A DNA stretch of 64,000 nt, taken from an uncultured Spirochaetales bacterium. GTDB taxonomy: Bacteria > UBP6 > UBA1177. A program made the position numbers and the translations under genes. The stretch covers positions 186,001-250,000 of the forward strand of contig CACYHH010000001.1 of NCBI GenBank assembly GCA_902774115.1, written 5' to 3'. Shown piece after piece: positions 23,783 to 32,244 of the stretch. The notes under the pieces are model-generated. The model did no database searches, had not been told where the DNA came from, and worked only from the letters and a program-made list of their open reading frames with translations. The number at the start of each line of letters is the position of its first letter. The first letter of the stretch is position 1.

Positions 23783-25915
23783 ATGAGCTCGGAAGTTGAA
23801 ATTCTTGCACCTGCCGGCAGTTTTGAAGCCGCTGTTGCCGCTTTCGAAGGCGGAGCCGATGCGGTTTATCTCGGTTTAAGCGATTTTTCGGCAAGAAAGG
23901 CTGCGAAAAATTTCTCGAAAGAGGAGCTCCGTTCTCTGAAAACACTTGCTGTGCGTCAGGGAAAAAAGATTTTTGCAGCCCTGAATACCGTGATCAAAAG
24001 TTCCGAAATCGACAGTGCTCTTGATGCGGCAAGGTTTTTAAGCGATATAAAAGCCGATGCCGTCATTTTGCAGGATATAGGTTTTGCTTCGATTCTTAAA
24101 AAACTTTTTCCCGATATGGCGCTTCACGCTTCCACCCAGATGGCTGTTCATACTGTCGAAGGAGTCAAGTTTTTAAAATCGCATGGTTTTTCCAGAGTCG
24201 TTCTGAGCCGGGAAGTGCCGCTTGATCTCATTGCGAAAATAAAAAAGGAAGTGCCCGATATGGAGCTTGAAGTCTTTGTTCACGGAGCTCTCTGCTACTC
24301 TTTTTCGGGGCTCTGCCTTGCAAGCGGCATTGTACTCGGGCGTTCCGGAAACCGCGGAATGTGTGCCCAGCTCTGCCGGAGCTACTACGAGACCGAAGAC
24401 GGGAAAAAGGGATATTTCTTTTCGTGCAATGACCTTGAGTACAAGGATTTCGTGCAGCAGTTGAAATTCGCCGGTGTCGATTCGTTCAAAATAGAAGGGC
24501 GCATGAAGTCTCCGGAATATGTTTTCCACACTTCGGCTTTATACCGCGCCATGCTTGACAGAAGCGACTACTTCGACGCTTTGAAAAACAGCCGTATCTG
24601 CTTCGCGAGAGCTGAGACACTTGGTTATCTAAAAAATTTTTCGGGCGAAAATCTTGTGAGTTCAAAATATCCGGGGCATCGCGGAGTAAAGATAGGAGTC
24701 TGCGAAAAAAAGCTGAAAGACCGCTTTTTTATCAAAACCAAATATTCGCTCGGAATACACGACGGGCTTCTTTTCTTCAAAAACAACGATGAATCCAGGC
24801 CTTTCAACTGCTCGGTCGAGGAAATCACCTCGGCTTCGGGCAAAAATCTCAAAATCGTGGGCGACAGTTCGAGAGTTTATGTCAAAACTGCTGATTTGCC
24901 TGAAGTCGGGGACGAGATTTATCTTGTAAGTTCGCGCTCTCTCGAAAGAAAAAAGGTGAATTTTGCCAGTTTTCCGCAGTGGAAGAAAAATATTTCTCTT
25001 TCTGTTTCAGTCAGGGACGGCAGATTTATTCAGATAAAAAGCGGAGATTTTTCCTGTGAATCTGAAGAAATTGCGGTCGAACAATCGGAAAATCAGAACG
25101 GTTTCAAGGATAAGTTCGTAGAAATACTGAAAAATTCAGCTGATTCATTTTATTTTTCAGAAGAAGTTTCTTTTGGTGAAAGCTGTGAAAACATTTTTGT
25201 CGTTCCGAGTATTCTCAAAAAAATAAGAACAGATTTTTATGAAAAATACGCGGAGTTCTGTGACACTGTTTTTGAAGAAAAAAAGAGCAAGGTTTTGAAT
25301 TCGTTTTCAGTGCCGGAAAACGGCAGTGTTCCCGAAATTTTCCGCGAAAGAGCGTTGATGAATCCAGACGGTGAAATCCCGTTTTTCATGCCTGCCGATC
25401 CTGAAAATTTGCTTAAAACAGTCGGCGGATTCCTGACGGTTCCGCTTCTTCCGCTGATGAAAGAAAGTGAAAAATATCTCAATAAAATTAACATTATAAT
25501 TGCTGAAAACAGTGATAAGAAAATCCTTGTCGGACTCTCGAATTTAGGCCAGCTCAATTTTGCGCTGGAACACTTGAAAGACGAAAATATTTTCTTCTTT
25601 ATAGATTTTTCGCTTTATATCGCAAACGAATTTTCATACTCTTTTTTCAAAAATCTCCTCGGAGAAAAACTCCTTTTCGGTTACTATTGGATCGAGGAAA
25701 AAGAGGATGTTCCGCAGTTCTCGCCTGAAATCATTACTCTTTCAGGCTTCAATCCCCCTCTTTTTGTGAGCGCAGGCTGCTTCGAACGCTCGAACGGCTT
25801 CAAAAAATGCTCGGAATGCGGCGGAAAGCGGAGTGAAAGAATCCTCAAAAACTGCGGCAGAGTGTTCAAAGTCGTCTCCAAAAACTGTGTCACGTTCATG
25901 TTTATGAAAACATGA
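23783..25915 (+). CDS. U32-family peptidase/hydroxylase-like protein (RlhA/YhbU group)
   Basis: The 710-residue product has the U32 TIM-barrel start VEILAPAGSFEAAVAAFEGGADAVYLGL. The signature EVFVHGALCYSFSGLCLAS contains cysteines that, with CAQLCR and later ones, probably bind an Fe-S cluster. Long U32 members such as RlhA hydroxylate C2501 of 23S rRNA and others act on tRNA or in ubiquinone synthesis; the old peptidase label is doubtful. Residues about 290-700 form the C-terminal extension typical of the long form, ending in a Cys-rich segment (KKCSECGGKRSERILKNC). It starts 8 bases after the TMTC-like stop and ends the operon. Confidence 0.88.
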   Translation: MSSEVEILAPAGSFEAAVAAFEGGADAVYLGLSDFSARKAAKNFSKEELRSLKTLAVRQGKKIFAALNTVIKSSEIDSALDAARFLSDIKADAVILQDIGFASILKKLFPDMALHASTQMAVHTVEGVKFLKSHGFSRVVLSREVPLDLIAKIKKEVPDMELEVFVHGALCYSFSGLCLASGIVLGRSGNRGMCAQLCRSYYETEDGKKGYFFSCNDLEYKDFVQQLKFAGVDSFKIEGRMKSPEYVFHTSALYRAMLDRSDYFDALKNSRICFARAETLGYLKNFSGENLVSSKYPGHRGVKIGVCEKKLKDRFFIKTKYSLGIHDGLLFFKNNDESRPFNCSVEEITSASGKNLKIVGDSSRVYVKTADLPEVGDEIYLVSSRSLERKKVNFASFPQWKKNISLSVSVRDGRFIQIKSGDFSCESEEIAVEQSENQNGFKDKFVEILKNSADSFYFSEEVSFGESCENIFVVPSILKKIRTDFYEKYAEFCDTVFEEKKSKVLNSFSVPENGSVPEIFRERALMNPDGEIPFFMPADPENLLKTVGGFLTVPLLPLMKESEKYLNKINIIIAENSDKKILVGLSNLGQLNFALEHLKDENIFFFIDFSLYIANEFSYSFFKNLLGEKLLFGYYWIEEKEDVPQFSPEIITLSGFNPPLFVSAGCFERSNGFKKCSECGGKRSERILKNCGRVFKVVSKNCVTFMFMKT

Positions 25916-25953
25916 ATTTTTGAATTTTACGTTGACAACAGCACGGTAAACTC

Positions 25954-25981
25954 TTGCCTTTTTTCGGTTTTTCACTAAAAT
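25954..25981 (+). promoter_or_regulatory. putative promoter for smpB operon
   Basis: TTGCCT (25954-25959), 16 bases, TAAAAT (25976-25981), then AATGCG and five T. Confidence 0.6.
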
Positions 25982-26010
25982 AATGCGTTTTTGATTTTTT
26001 GGTATTTGAA

Positions 26011-26466
26011 ATGGACAGAATAAAATCGGTTGCTAAAAATAAAAAGGCTTTCAGAGCTTACGAGATCCTTGATAAACTCGAAGCGGGAATTGTCCTGCAG
26101 GGAACCGAAATCAAGTCGATCCGCGACGGTAATGTTTCGTTCAGAGACAGTTTTATCGACATTATAAACGGCGAAATGTGGCTGGTAGGCTTTTACATCG
26201 CGCCGTACAATGCCGGAAGCATCTGGAATCACACGTCGGACAGGCGCAGAAAACTGCTTTTAAACAAAAGAGAAATCAGAAAATGGGATGCCAAAGTGCG
26301 TGAAAAAGGTTTTACGGTCGTTCCGATAGAGCTTTATTTCAAAAACGGCAGGGCGAAAATGGAGATCGGACTTGCGCGGGGCAAAACTTCGTTTGACAGA
26401 AAGGACGATCTGAAAGAGCGCGAAATCAGGAAAGATAACGAGAGATTTACCGAGAAATACAAATGA
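26011..26466 (+). CDS. smpB: SsrA-binding protein SmpB
   Basis: The 151-residue protein binds tmRNA and brings it to stalled ribosomes for trans-translation. It has the standard OB-fold blocks: NKKAFRAYEILDKLEAGIVLQGTEIKSIR, FYIAPY, HTSDRRRKLLLNKREI and the basic C-terminal tail DLKEREIRKDNERFTEKYK. The ATG at 26011 is preferred over a TTG four codons earlier because the family normally begins just before the KxxxxNKKA block; no clear ribosome site is present. The stop overlaps yraN by ATGA. No ssrA (tmRNA) gene was recognised in the window. Confidence 0.96.
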   Translation: MDRIKSVAKNKKAFRAYEILDKLEAGIVLQGTEIKSIRDGNVSFRDSFIDIINGEMWLVGFYIAPYNAGSIWNHTSDRRRKLLLNKREIRKWDAKVREKGFTVVPIELYFKNGRAKMEIGLARGKTSFDRKDDLKEREIRKDNERFTEKYK

Positions 26467-26843
26467 ACACTCGCGAATCAGGAGCTGAAGCCGAATCTTT
26501 TACGGCAGACTGGCTTATAAAACAAGGCTGGGAAATTCTCGACAGAAATTTCTTCATGAAAGGCGGTGAGCTTGATATCGTCGCGAAGAAGAACGACACG
26601 CTCGCTTTTGTCGAGGTAAGAAGCTGGGATCATCAGTTCTGGGACGGCGGTACTCCGCTTGAAACGATTCACCCTGCAAAGATAAAACACATAATAAAAA
26701 CAGCGGTTTATTATATGAAAATCAAAAAAATCAACCTTCAGGATTTCAACATCCGCTTTGATGTTGCAGGTCTCATAAAAAAGGATGACGGCACTTTTGA
26801 TATAGACTATATCGAAGCCGCTTTTGACGCAACGGGGTACTGA
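26463..26843 (+). CDS. YraN/UPF0102 nuclease-fold protein
   Basis: The 126-residue product has the UPF0102 layout: GAEAESFTADWLIKQGWEIL, RNFFMKGGELDIVAKKNDTLAFVEVRS, which carries the PD-(D/E)XK-like E..D...E-V-R core, and ETIHPAKIKHIIKTAVYYM. The family is thought to be a Holliday-junction-resolvase-like nuclease but its role is unproven. It is coupled by ATGA to smpB and separated by one base from the next gene, rsmI, a common genomic neighbour. Confidence 0.9.
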   Translation: MNTRESGAEAESFTADWLIKQGWEILDRNFFMKGGELDIVAKKNDTLAFVEVRSWDHQFWDGGTPLETIHPAKIKHIIKTAVYYMKIKKINLQDFNIRFDVAGLIKKDDGTFDIDYIEAAFDATGY

Positions 26844-26844
26844 A

Positions 26845-27639
26845 ATGGCTGGAACTCTTTTCGTAACTGCAACACCGATCGGAAACATGGGAGATATTAC
26901 GGCGAGAGCAGTGTCAGTTCTTGAAAGCTGCGACATCGTGCTTGCCGAGGACAGCCGCGTTTCGGGAAACATGCTGAGCCGCCTCGGAATAAAAAAACCT
27001 GTTTTTTCATATCACAAATTTACAGAAAAAAAGTTCTTGGAGCAGCATCTCGTTGAGCTTAAAAGCGGAAAAAACATAGCTCTCATAAGCGACGCCGGAA
27101 CTCCTGCGGTCAGTGACCCCGGAAAATTTCTGGTTAGAGAGGCTCTCGACGAAAACATTCCAGTTGTGCCGGTTCCCGGTGCAAGTGCCGCTGTTTCGGC
27201 TTTTTCATGCTGCGGCTCACTTGAAAATTCGTTCGTTTTTGCCGGGTTCCTCCCGTCAAAAGGGGCTGAAAGGATCCGCGAATGCGAAAAATTCCTCTCT
27301 TTCGGGCTGCCTGTCGTTTTTTACGAGGCTCCGACAAGAATAAAAGATCTGCTTGAAATGATTAAAGAAAAGTGCTCAAGAATAGTCGTGGCGCGGGAAC
27401 TTACGAAGCAGTTCGAGGAAATTTTCGTCTACACCGGAGGCGAAGTTAAGGAGAAAGGGGAGTTTACGGTCGTTGCCGAGCCTTTGAAAAAAGAGGAAAA
27501 AGTTGCAGAAATTGATGAAGAATTGCTCAATTTGGTTGCAAAATCGGGAATTTCGGCTAAAACTGCGTGTGAAATTGTTTCCCGGGTTTATCCCGGATTG
27601 AAAAAAAACGATTTGAAAAAGTTTTTTATGAATAACTAA
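26845..27639 (+). CDS. rsmI: 16S rRNA 2'-O-ribose C1402 methyltransferase
   Basis: The 264-residue SAM-dependent tetrapyrrole-methylase-fold enzyme modifies C1402 of 16S rRNA in the P site. Signature blocks: GTLFVTATPIGNMGDITARA, EDSRVSGNML, ALISDAGTPAVSDPG, VPVPGASAAVSAF and VFYEAPTRIKDLL. The start ATG at 26845 follows the yraN stop by one base; an in-frame TTG seven codons upstream lies inside yraN and is rejected. The C-terminal helical tail (LNLVAKSGISAKTACEIV) is present, so the gene looks complete. Confidence 0.95.
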   Translation: MAGTLFVTATPIGNMGDITARAVSVLESCDIVLAEDSRVSGNMLSRLGIKKPVFSYHKFTEKKFLEQHLVELKSGKNIALISDAGTPAVSDPGKFLVREALDENIPVVPVPGASAAVSAFSCCGSLENSFVFAGFLPSKGAERIRECEKFLSFGLPVVFYEAPTRIKDLLEMIKEKCSRIVVARELTKQFEEIFVYTGGEVKEKGEFTVVAEPLKKEEKVAEIDEELLNLVAKSGISAKTACEIVSRVYPGLKKNDLKKFFMNN

Positions 27640-27664
27640 CTTATTAATTTGATTGGAGATTCAA

Positions 27665-28699
27665 TTGGAAGTTGTCCGCAGATTCAGAAATCACTACTTT
27701 CTTTACTGTTACCTGCTTTTCCTTTGCATTATAGGTTCGTGTAACCTCAAAAATTCACATCAGGATCCGGAAGAAAGGGAAGGGGTCGAGGATATTGACG
27801 AAGATCTTGGCGAAGACGATGACGGTGTTGCCGGTTTCGATGCGGCAAATACCGGAAACGATACCGCTTTTGATGAAAGAGACGATATTGAAGTTGAAGA
27901 TGAGGCAATTTTGACTGATGATGACGCCGTTTATGATGATGAAGTTGTGAATAACGACGATACCGGAAAGGATTTTCCCGATATGACCGGAGCATGGGCA
28001 AATCTCACGATTTTTAAAGGTTCGGCAAAGGTTCCTCTTTTGGGTTCAACTCTTCCTGCCTGGGCGGTAATGGTTTCAAAAGTTGACATATATTCGCAGG
28101 AAAACAGTACTTTGAAAGCGCACACGGAAATGTGCCGCCTGAAAGCCGGAACGGCAACTGATCTGGTTTATCCGTATTTGCCGGACAGCTATGCTGAAAG
28201 CCTCGGAAATGTAGATAAAACATTTTATCTTTCGTACGGTGAAAACGGTGAAATCAGATTCCGTCAGGATAAGTTGTGGGAAGTCCGATCGTGTACGCTT
28301 GACGATCCTGAAAACGATCCTCTTCCGACCGATATAAACGACGAAAGGGTTTTTGATGCCGACAATTCAGGAATGAACGGACTTTATATGGGAATGGTCG
28401 GAAAAGCGAGCGGCAGAGCCGAAATCGTGCAGAAAGTAAGTACTATACTTGACGGAGAGTTCAACGAAAACGGTGAAGTTTACGGTATTACGACATGGTT
28501 CGAAGCCCAGAGTGTACTTTGGACAGATACTTTTCTGCTTGAAAACGGTGCACCGACTTCTCCGGCAGGTGCCGATCCGAGTGAAAGCGTTTTTATTTTC
28601 AAGAGAATAGATCCTTCGTGGGATTGTCATGCGGTAAAAGAAAACAGTGCCGCGCTTTTTCCGGAACAGGCTGCACTTTATCCGAATGAATTTAAATAG
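27665..28699 (+). CDS. Asp-rich lipoprotein, unknown function
   Basis: The ~344-residue product probably starts at TTG 27665, six bases after GGAG; no ATG exists upstream of the signal sequence. The leader NHYFLYCYLLFLCIIGSC ends in a lipobox. A linker of about 80 residues very rich in Asp and Glu (DEDLGEDDDGVAG, DDDAVYDDEVVNNDD) follows, then a globular domain of about 240 residues with few cysteines (MTGAWANLTIFKGSAKVPLLG, WDCHAVKENSAALF). The domain is not recognised. The same plan of lipobox plus acidic linker plus distinct domain recurs at 37929, 49599 and 59572. It sits between rsmI and an epimerase gene, probably in one transcript. Confidence 0.75.
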   Translation: MEVVRRFRNHYFLYCYLLFLCIIGSCNLKNSHQDPEEREGVEDIDEDLGEDDDGVAGFDAANTGNDTAFDERDDIEVEDEAILTDDDAVYDDEVVNNDDTGKDFPDMTGAWANLTIFKGSAKVPLLGSTLPAWAVMVSKVDIYSQENSTLKAHTEMCRLKAGTATDLVYPYLPDSYAESLGNVDKTFYLSYGENGEIRFRQDKLWEVRSCTLDDPENDPLPTDINDERVFDADNSGMNGLYMGMVGKASGRAEIVQKVSTILDGEFNENGEVYGITTWFEAQSVLWTDTFLLENGAPTSPAGADPSESVFIFKRIDPSWDCHAVKENSAALFPEQAALYPNEFK

Positions 28700-28708
28700 G
28701 AGGAAAAA

Positions 28709-29746
28709 ATGAGAGTTCTTATCACAGGCGGAGCGGGATTTTTCGCGCTTCACATGACAAAAAAATGTGTTGAAATGGGTTGTGACGTTACGCTTCTCGA
28801 CATTGCCGAATACCATGCCGAGGATTACGACAAATCGGTCAAACTGGTAAACGGTGATGTCCGCGACGAAAAGAAAATGGACGAACTCATCTCGCAGACA
28901 GACTGGGTCATCCACGCTGCTGCGGCTCTTCCCCTCGCAACGAGAGAAGAGATTTTCTCGACAAACGTTGACGGCAGCAGAAACGTTCTTTCGCTCTGCT
29001 ACAAACACAAAGTCAAAAGAGTTGTCGTTATCTCATCGACCGCGGTTTACGGTGTTCCGGATCATCATCCGCTTTTTGAAACGGACAAACTTGAAGGTGT
29101 CGGCAACTACGGCGAAAGCAAGGTCGCACTTGAAGGGATCTGCAACGAATTCCGCGAAAAAGGGCTCTACATTTCGACGATCAGACCAAAAACCTTCATC
29201 GGAACTTACCGCCTCGGCGTTTTCCAGATCCTTTACAACTGGGTCGAGGAAGGACACAAGATCCCGCTCATCGGAAACGGCAAAAACAGATACCAGCTTC
29301 TTGAAGTCGACGATCTCTGCGACGCGGTTTATCTCGCACTTTCGCACGAAGGCGACGACGCGAACGATATCTTCAACATCGGCGCGGTCAGCACGCTCAC
29401 CGAAAACGAGTATGTCGGAGCACTCTGCGAATATGCGAAAAGCGGTTCAAGAGTAATGCATACTCCGGTCTGGCTTGTAATTCCGGCACTCACGATTTTT
29501 GAAAAACTTCATCTTTCGCCGCTTTACAAGTGGGTTTACGGCACTGCTCACACAGACAGTTTCGTTTCCGTCGACAAGGCTCGTAAAGTTCTCGGCTGGG
29601 AACCGAAATACGACGAATCTCAGGCTCTGATCAGAAGCTATCAGTGGTATATCGACAATAAAGGTTCGATTGCGAAAGGAACGGGAACGACCCACAGGAT
29701 CGCATGGGCTCAGGGAATTCTCGCACTTTTCAAAAAATTCCTTTAA
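28709..29746 (+). CDS. NAD-dependent epimerase/dehydratase (extended SDR)
   Basis: The 345-residue product has a Rossmann start MRVLITGGAGFFALHMTKKC, D-to-GDVRD loop NGDVRDEKKM, HAAAALPL, and the catalytic Ser/Thr...YxxxK in SSTAVYGVP and YGESKVALE. The overall pattern (VDDLCDAVYLALSH, FNIGA) fits sugar epimerases or the 3-beta-HSD-like branch; the substrate is not readable. The ribosome site AGGAGG is excellent. It starts 9 bases after the lipoprotein and is followed by tsaD after 12 bases. A C-terminal basic helix (GTTHRIAWAQGILALFKKFL) may associate with the membrane. Confidence 0.85.
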   Translation: MRVLITGGAGFFALHMTKKCVEMGCDVTLLDIAEYHAEDYDKSVKLVNGDVRDEKKMDELISQTDWVIHAAAALPLATREEIFSTNVDGSRNVLSLCYKHKVKRVVVISSTAVYGVPDHHPLFETDKLEGVGNYGESKVALEGICNEFREKGLYISTIRPKTFIGTYRLGVFQILYNWVEEGHKIPLIGNGKNRYQLLEVDDLCDAVYLALSHEGDDANDIFNIGAVSTLTENEYVGALCEYAKSGSRVMHTPVWLVIPALTIFEKLHLSPLYKWVYGTAHTDSFVSVDKARKVLGWEPKYDESQALIRSYQWYIDNKGSIAKGTGTTHRIAWAQGILALFKKFL

Positions 29747-29758
29747 TTCCGGCTTGAA

Positions 29759-30778
29759 ATGAGTGAAAACTATATTCTCGGCATAGAAAGCAGCTGCGAT
29801 GATACTTCGGTCTCGGTGGTTTCGTCCGATTATCATGTTCTATCTGTAAAAACCGTTTCCCAGACGAGCGTTCACAGGCTTTTCGGCGGTGTCATTCCCG
29901 AAATCGCTTCAAGAAACCATCTCGCGTGGGTTATTCCGGCAGTCAATGCGGCGCTTAAAGATTCCGGCAGAACGCAAGAGGATATTTCTGCGATTGCAGT
30001 TACGAACTATCCCGGACTGACGGGCAGTCTTCTTATCGGCGTCAGTGCGGCGAAAGGGCTCGCTTTGGGCTGGAAAAAGCCGGTAATTGCGGTCAATCAC
30101 CTGAATGCGCACATCGCTTCAGCTTTTCTCGAAAGGGAGAAACGGCCTGAATTTCCGTATCTCGCTCTCGTTGTTTCGGGCGGACACACATCTCTCATAG
30201 ATATTTCGGAAAACGAAAGAACAGTTCTCGGCGAAACGATGGACGATGCGGCTGGAGAGGCTTTCGACAAAATCGCGAAGATGGCTGATCTCGGCTATCC
30301 GGGAGGTCCGATAATCGACAAAATGGCGGCAACAGGCGATGCAAAGAAATATAATCTGCCGTATTTATTGAAAAATAATAACAAATATGCCGATGATATC
30401 GTTTTTTCGTTCAGCGGAATAAAATCTGCCGTAAAACGCTTTCTTGACGAAGGAGAGGTAGATATGCCTTCTCTTATGGCTTCGTTCCAGAACCGGATCG
30501 TCGAACTTATTGAAAGAAAAGTTAAACTCGCTTTAAGCAGAAAAAAATATACCGCTTTCGTTGTTTCGGGCGGCGTCAGTGCAAACAGCGCTGTCAGAAA
30601 AATGGCTGAAAACATCGCTTCAAAATACGGGCTTGCACTCTATATGCCTGAACTCAAATACTGTCAGGATAACGGAGCAATGGTCGCAGCAGCGGCAATG
30701 CCGGATTTTTTCAAAGGAAATTTCTCGAACCTCGATTTTGATGTCGCTCCGACAGTCAGACCGAAAATCCACGGTTAA
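29759..30778 (+). CDS. tsaD: tRNA t6A37 threonylcarbamoyltransferase TsaD
   Basis: The 339-residue ASKHA-fold protein transfers the threonylcarbamoyl group to A37 of ANN-decoding tRNAs, with TsaB and TsaE. Motifs: ILGIESSCDDTSVSVV, GGVIPEIASRNH, metal-binding HLNAHIASAF, VVSGGHTSL, GEAFDKIAKMADLGYPGGP and the C-terminal CQDNGAMVAAAA. The gene is complete and of usual length. It ends 4 bases before a REP-like palindrome lying between this gene and the convergent pilR. Confidence 0.97.
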   Translation: MSENYILGIESSCDDTSVSVVSSDYHVLSVKTVSQTSVHRLFGGVIPEIASRNHLAWVIPAVNAALKDSGRTQEDISAIAVTNYPGLTGSLLIGVSAAKGLALGWKKPVIAVNHLNAHIASAFLEREKRPEFPYLALVVSGGHTSLIDISENERTVLGETMDDAAGEAFDKIAKMADLGYPGGPIIDKMAATGDAKKYNLPYLLKNNNKYADDIVFSFSGIKSAVKRFLDEGEVDMPSLMASFQNRIVELIERKVKLALSRKKYTAFVVSGGVSANSAVRKMAENIASKYGLALYMPELKYCQDNGAMVAAAAMPDFFKGNFSNLDFDVAPTVRPKIHG

Positions 30779-30781
30779 AGT

Positions 30782-30806
30782 GAGACGTTTCAGGAAACGT
30801 CTCTAC
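30782..30806 (-). repeat. REP-like GTAG palindrome, copy 2
   Basis: On the minus strand it reads GTA plus perfect arms GAGACGTTTC and GAAACGTCTC around a CT loop. It fills the gap between the convergent tsaD and pilR stops, where it may also act as a bidirectional transcription barrier (inference). Confidence 0.85.
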
Positions 30807-30816
30807 ATTTTCAGGG

Positions 30817-32244
30817 TTATTCTTTATCGTCTTTGATGCCGAGTTTGCTCATTCTGTATCTGAGCATTCTTTCAGTCAGATTGAGCAGGACGCATGTGTC
30901 GTGACGGTTATAGTTTGTCTTTTTAAGTGCTTGAATTATATAGCGTTTTTCAATATCAGCCAGAATTTCGTCAAGATCTACATTGTGTGAGAGATCAACT
31001 TCGAAAGGATTTGACTCAGCACTCTGCGGTTTCGGCATTGAAGGCATCGTTTTTTCGAAATGTGTCTCGGTAACGAGCCCGTCATGAGCGAAAATCGTGC
31101 CTCGCTCGACGATATTTTTGAGCTCTCTGACGTTTCCCGGGAAGGTGTAGTGATTAAGAAAATCAAGAGTTTCTTCGGAAAATCTGAAATTTGTTCCTGT
31201 TTTTTTTGAAAACTGATCCAAAAACATGTTGGCAAGCGGCATGATATCTGCGTGCCTTTCGGAAAGCGGCGGGATATAAAGCTCGATTACGTTCAGTCTG
31301 AAGTAGAGGTCTTCACGGAACTTTCCTTTTTTGATCTGTTCCTGAAGATTTTTGTTTGTTGCCGCGATAAGGCGTACCCCGGTCGGTATTTTTTCTGTTC
31401 CGCCGACACGTGTGAAAACGCGTTCCTGAAGAACTCTGAGCAGTTTTACCTGCATGTTTTCTCCGAGTTCGCCGATTTCATCAAGAAAAAGAGTACCGTT
31501 TCCGGCAACTTCAAAGTAACCTTTTTTTGTCTGGTATGCGCCGGTGAAAGAGCCTTTTTCGTGACCGAAGAGCTCGCTTTCAAGAAGGTTTTCGGGGATC
31601 GCGCCGCAGTTTATCGGATACCACGGAAGATCGCCTCTGCCGCTGTGTTTGTGGATGAAGTTGGCAAGGACTTCTTTTCCCGTTCCGCTGTCGCCGGTTA
31701 TAAGGACTGTGCTGTCTGTCGGGGCGATGCGGAGCGCAAGTTCGAGGATTTTTTTCATCTGAGGGCTTTGTGCCACGATTCCTGTTTCTTCAGGAATATT
31801 CTGAAAACCGGTGTCGGTCCGTTTTGTCTGCGCGGTTTTTACCGGTTCATTGTTTTTCTGTGTTTGTGCCGCGGCAACGCACTTTTTTACGATGTCGCGT
31901 ATTTCTGCGACGTTGAACGGCTTGCTGACATAGTCGACTGCACCGAGTTCGATTGCTTTTATGGCCTGTTCTGTCGAAGCATAAGCGGTGATGACGATTA
32001 CCTGCGATTTCGGGCTTGTATGAAGCAGTTCGTTCAGAAGATCGATACCGTCTATCGCTTCCGGCATATTGTAATCCATTAAAATTACTGTAAATTTTTC
32101 TTCTTTCAGCTTCCTTAGGGCGATTTCTCCATTTTCTGCCGTGGTGACATCGTATCCGTCTTTTTTCAGCAGGATCTGTAAAAACTGCCGCATACTGAGT
32201 TCGTCGTCGATAACTAAAATTTTAACTTTTTCGGAAGATTCCAT
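30817..32244 (-). CDS. pilR: sigma-54-dependent response regulator, PilR-like
   Basis: The 475-residue NtrC-family activator has a receiver domain (1-120) with phospho-acceptor Asp57 in ILMDYNMP, an AAA+ domain (about 165-400) with Walker A GDSGTGKE and Walker B GTLFLDEIGEL, and a Fis-type HTH at the C-terminus (IIQALKKTNYNRHDTCVLLN). The sigma-54 contact loop reads GSFTGA instead of the usual GAFTGA. Its position directly after a PilS-like kinase in the pilBTC block identifies it as the pilin-gene activator. The ATG overlaps the kinase stop (TAATG). No pilA gene is in the window. Confidence 0.9.
   Translation of the reverse strand: MESSEKVKILVIDDELSMRQFLQILLKKDGYDVTTAENGEIALRKLKEEKFTVILMDYNMPEAIDGIDLLNELLHTSPKSQVIVITAYASTEQAIKAIELGAVDYVSKPFNVAEIRDIVKKCVAAAQTQKNNEPVKTAQTKRTDTGFQNIPEETGIVAQSPQMKKILELALRIAPTDSTVLITGDSGTGKEVLANFIHKHSGRGDLPWYPINCGAIPENLLESELFGHEKGSFTGAYQTKKGYFEVAGNGTLFLDEIGELGENMQVKLLRVLQERVFTRVGGTEKIPTGVRLIAATNKNLQEQIKKGKFREDLYFRLNVIELYIPPLSERHADIMPLANMFLDQFSKKTGTNFRFSEETLDFLNHYTFPGNVRELKNIVERGTIFAHDGLVTETHFEKTMPSMPKPQSAESNPFEVDLSHNVDLDEILADIEKRYIIQALKKTNYNRHDTCVLLNLTERMLRYRMSKLGIKDDKE

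Noticed and set aside
25916-26010. tmRNA gene beside smpB
   Set aside because: The gap is under 100 bases and shows only a promoter; no tRNA-like ends or tag frame.
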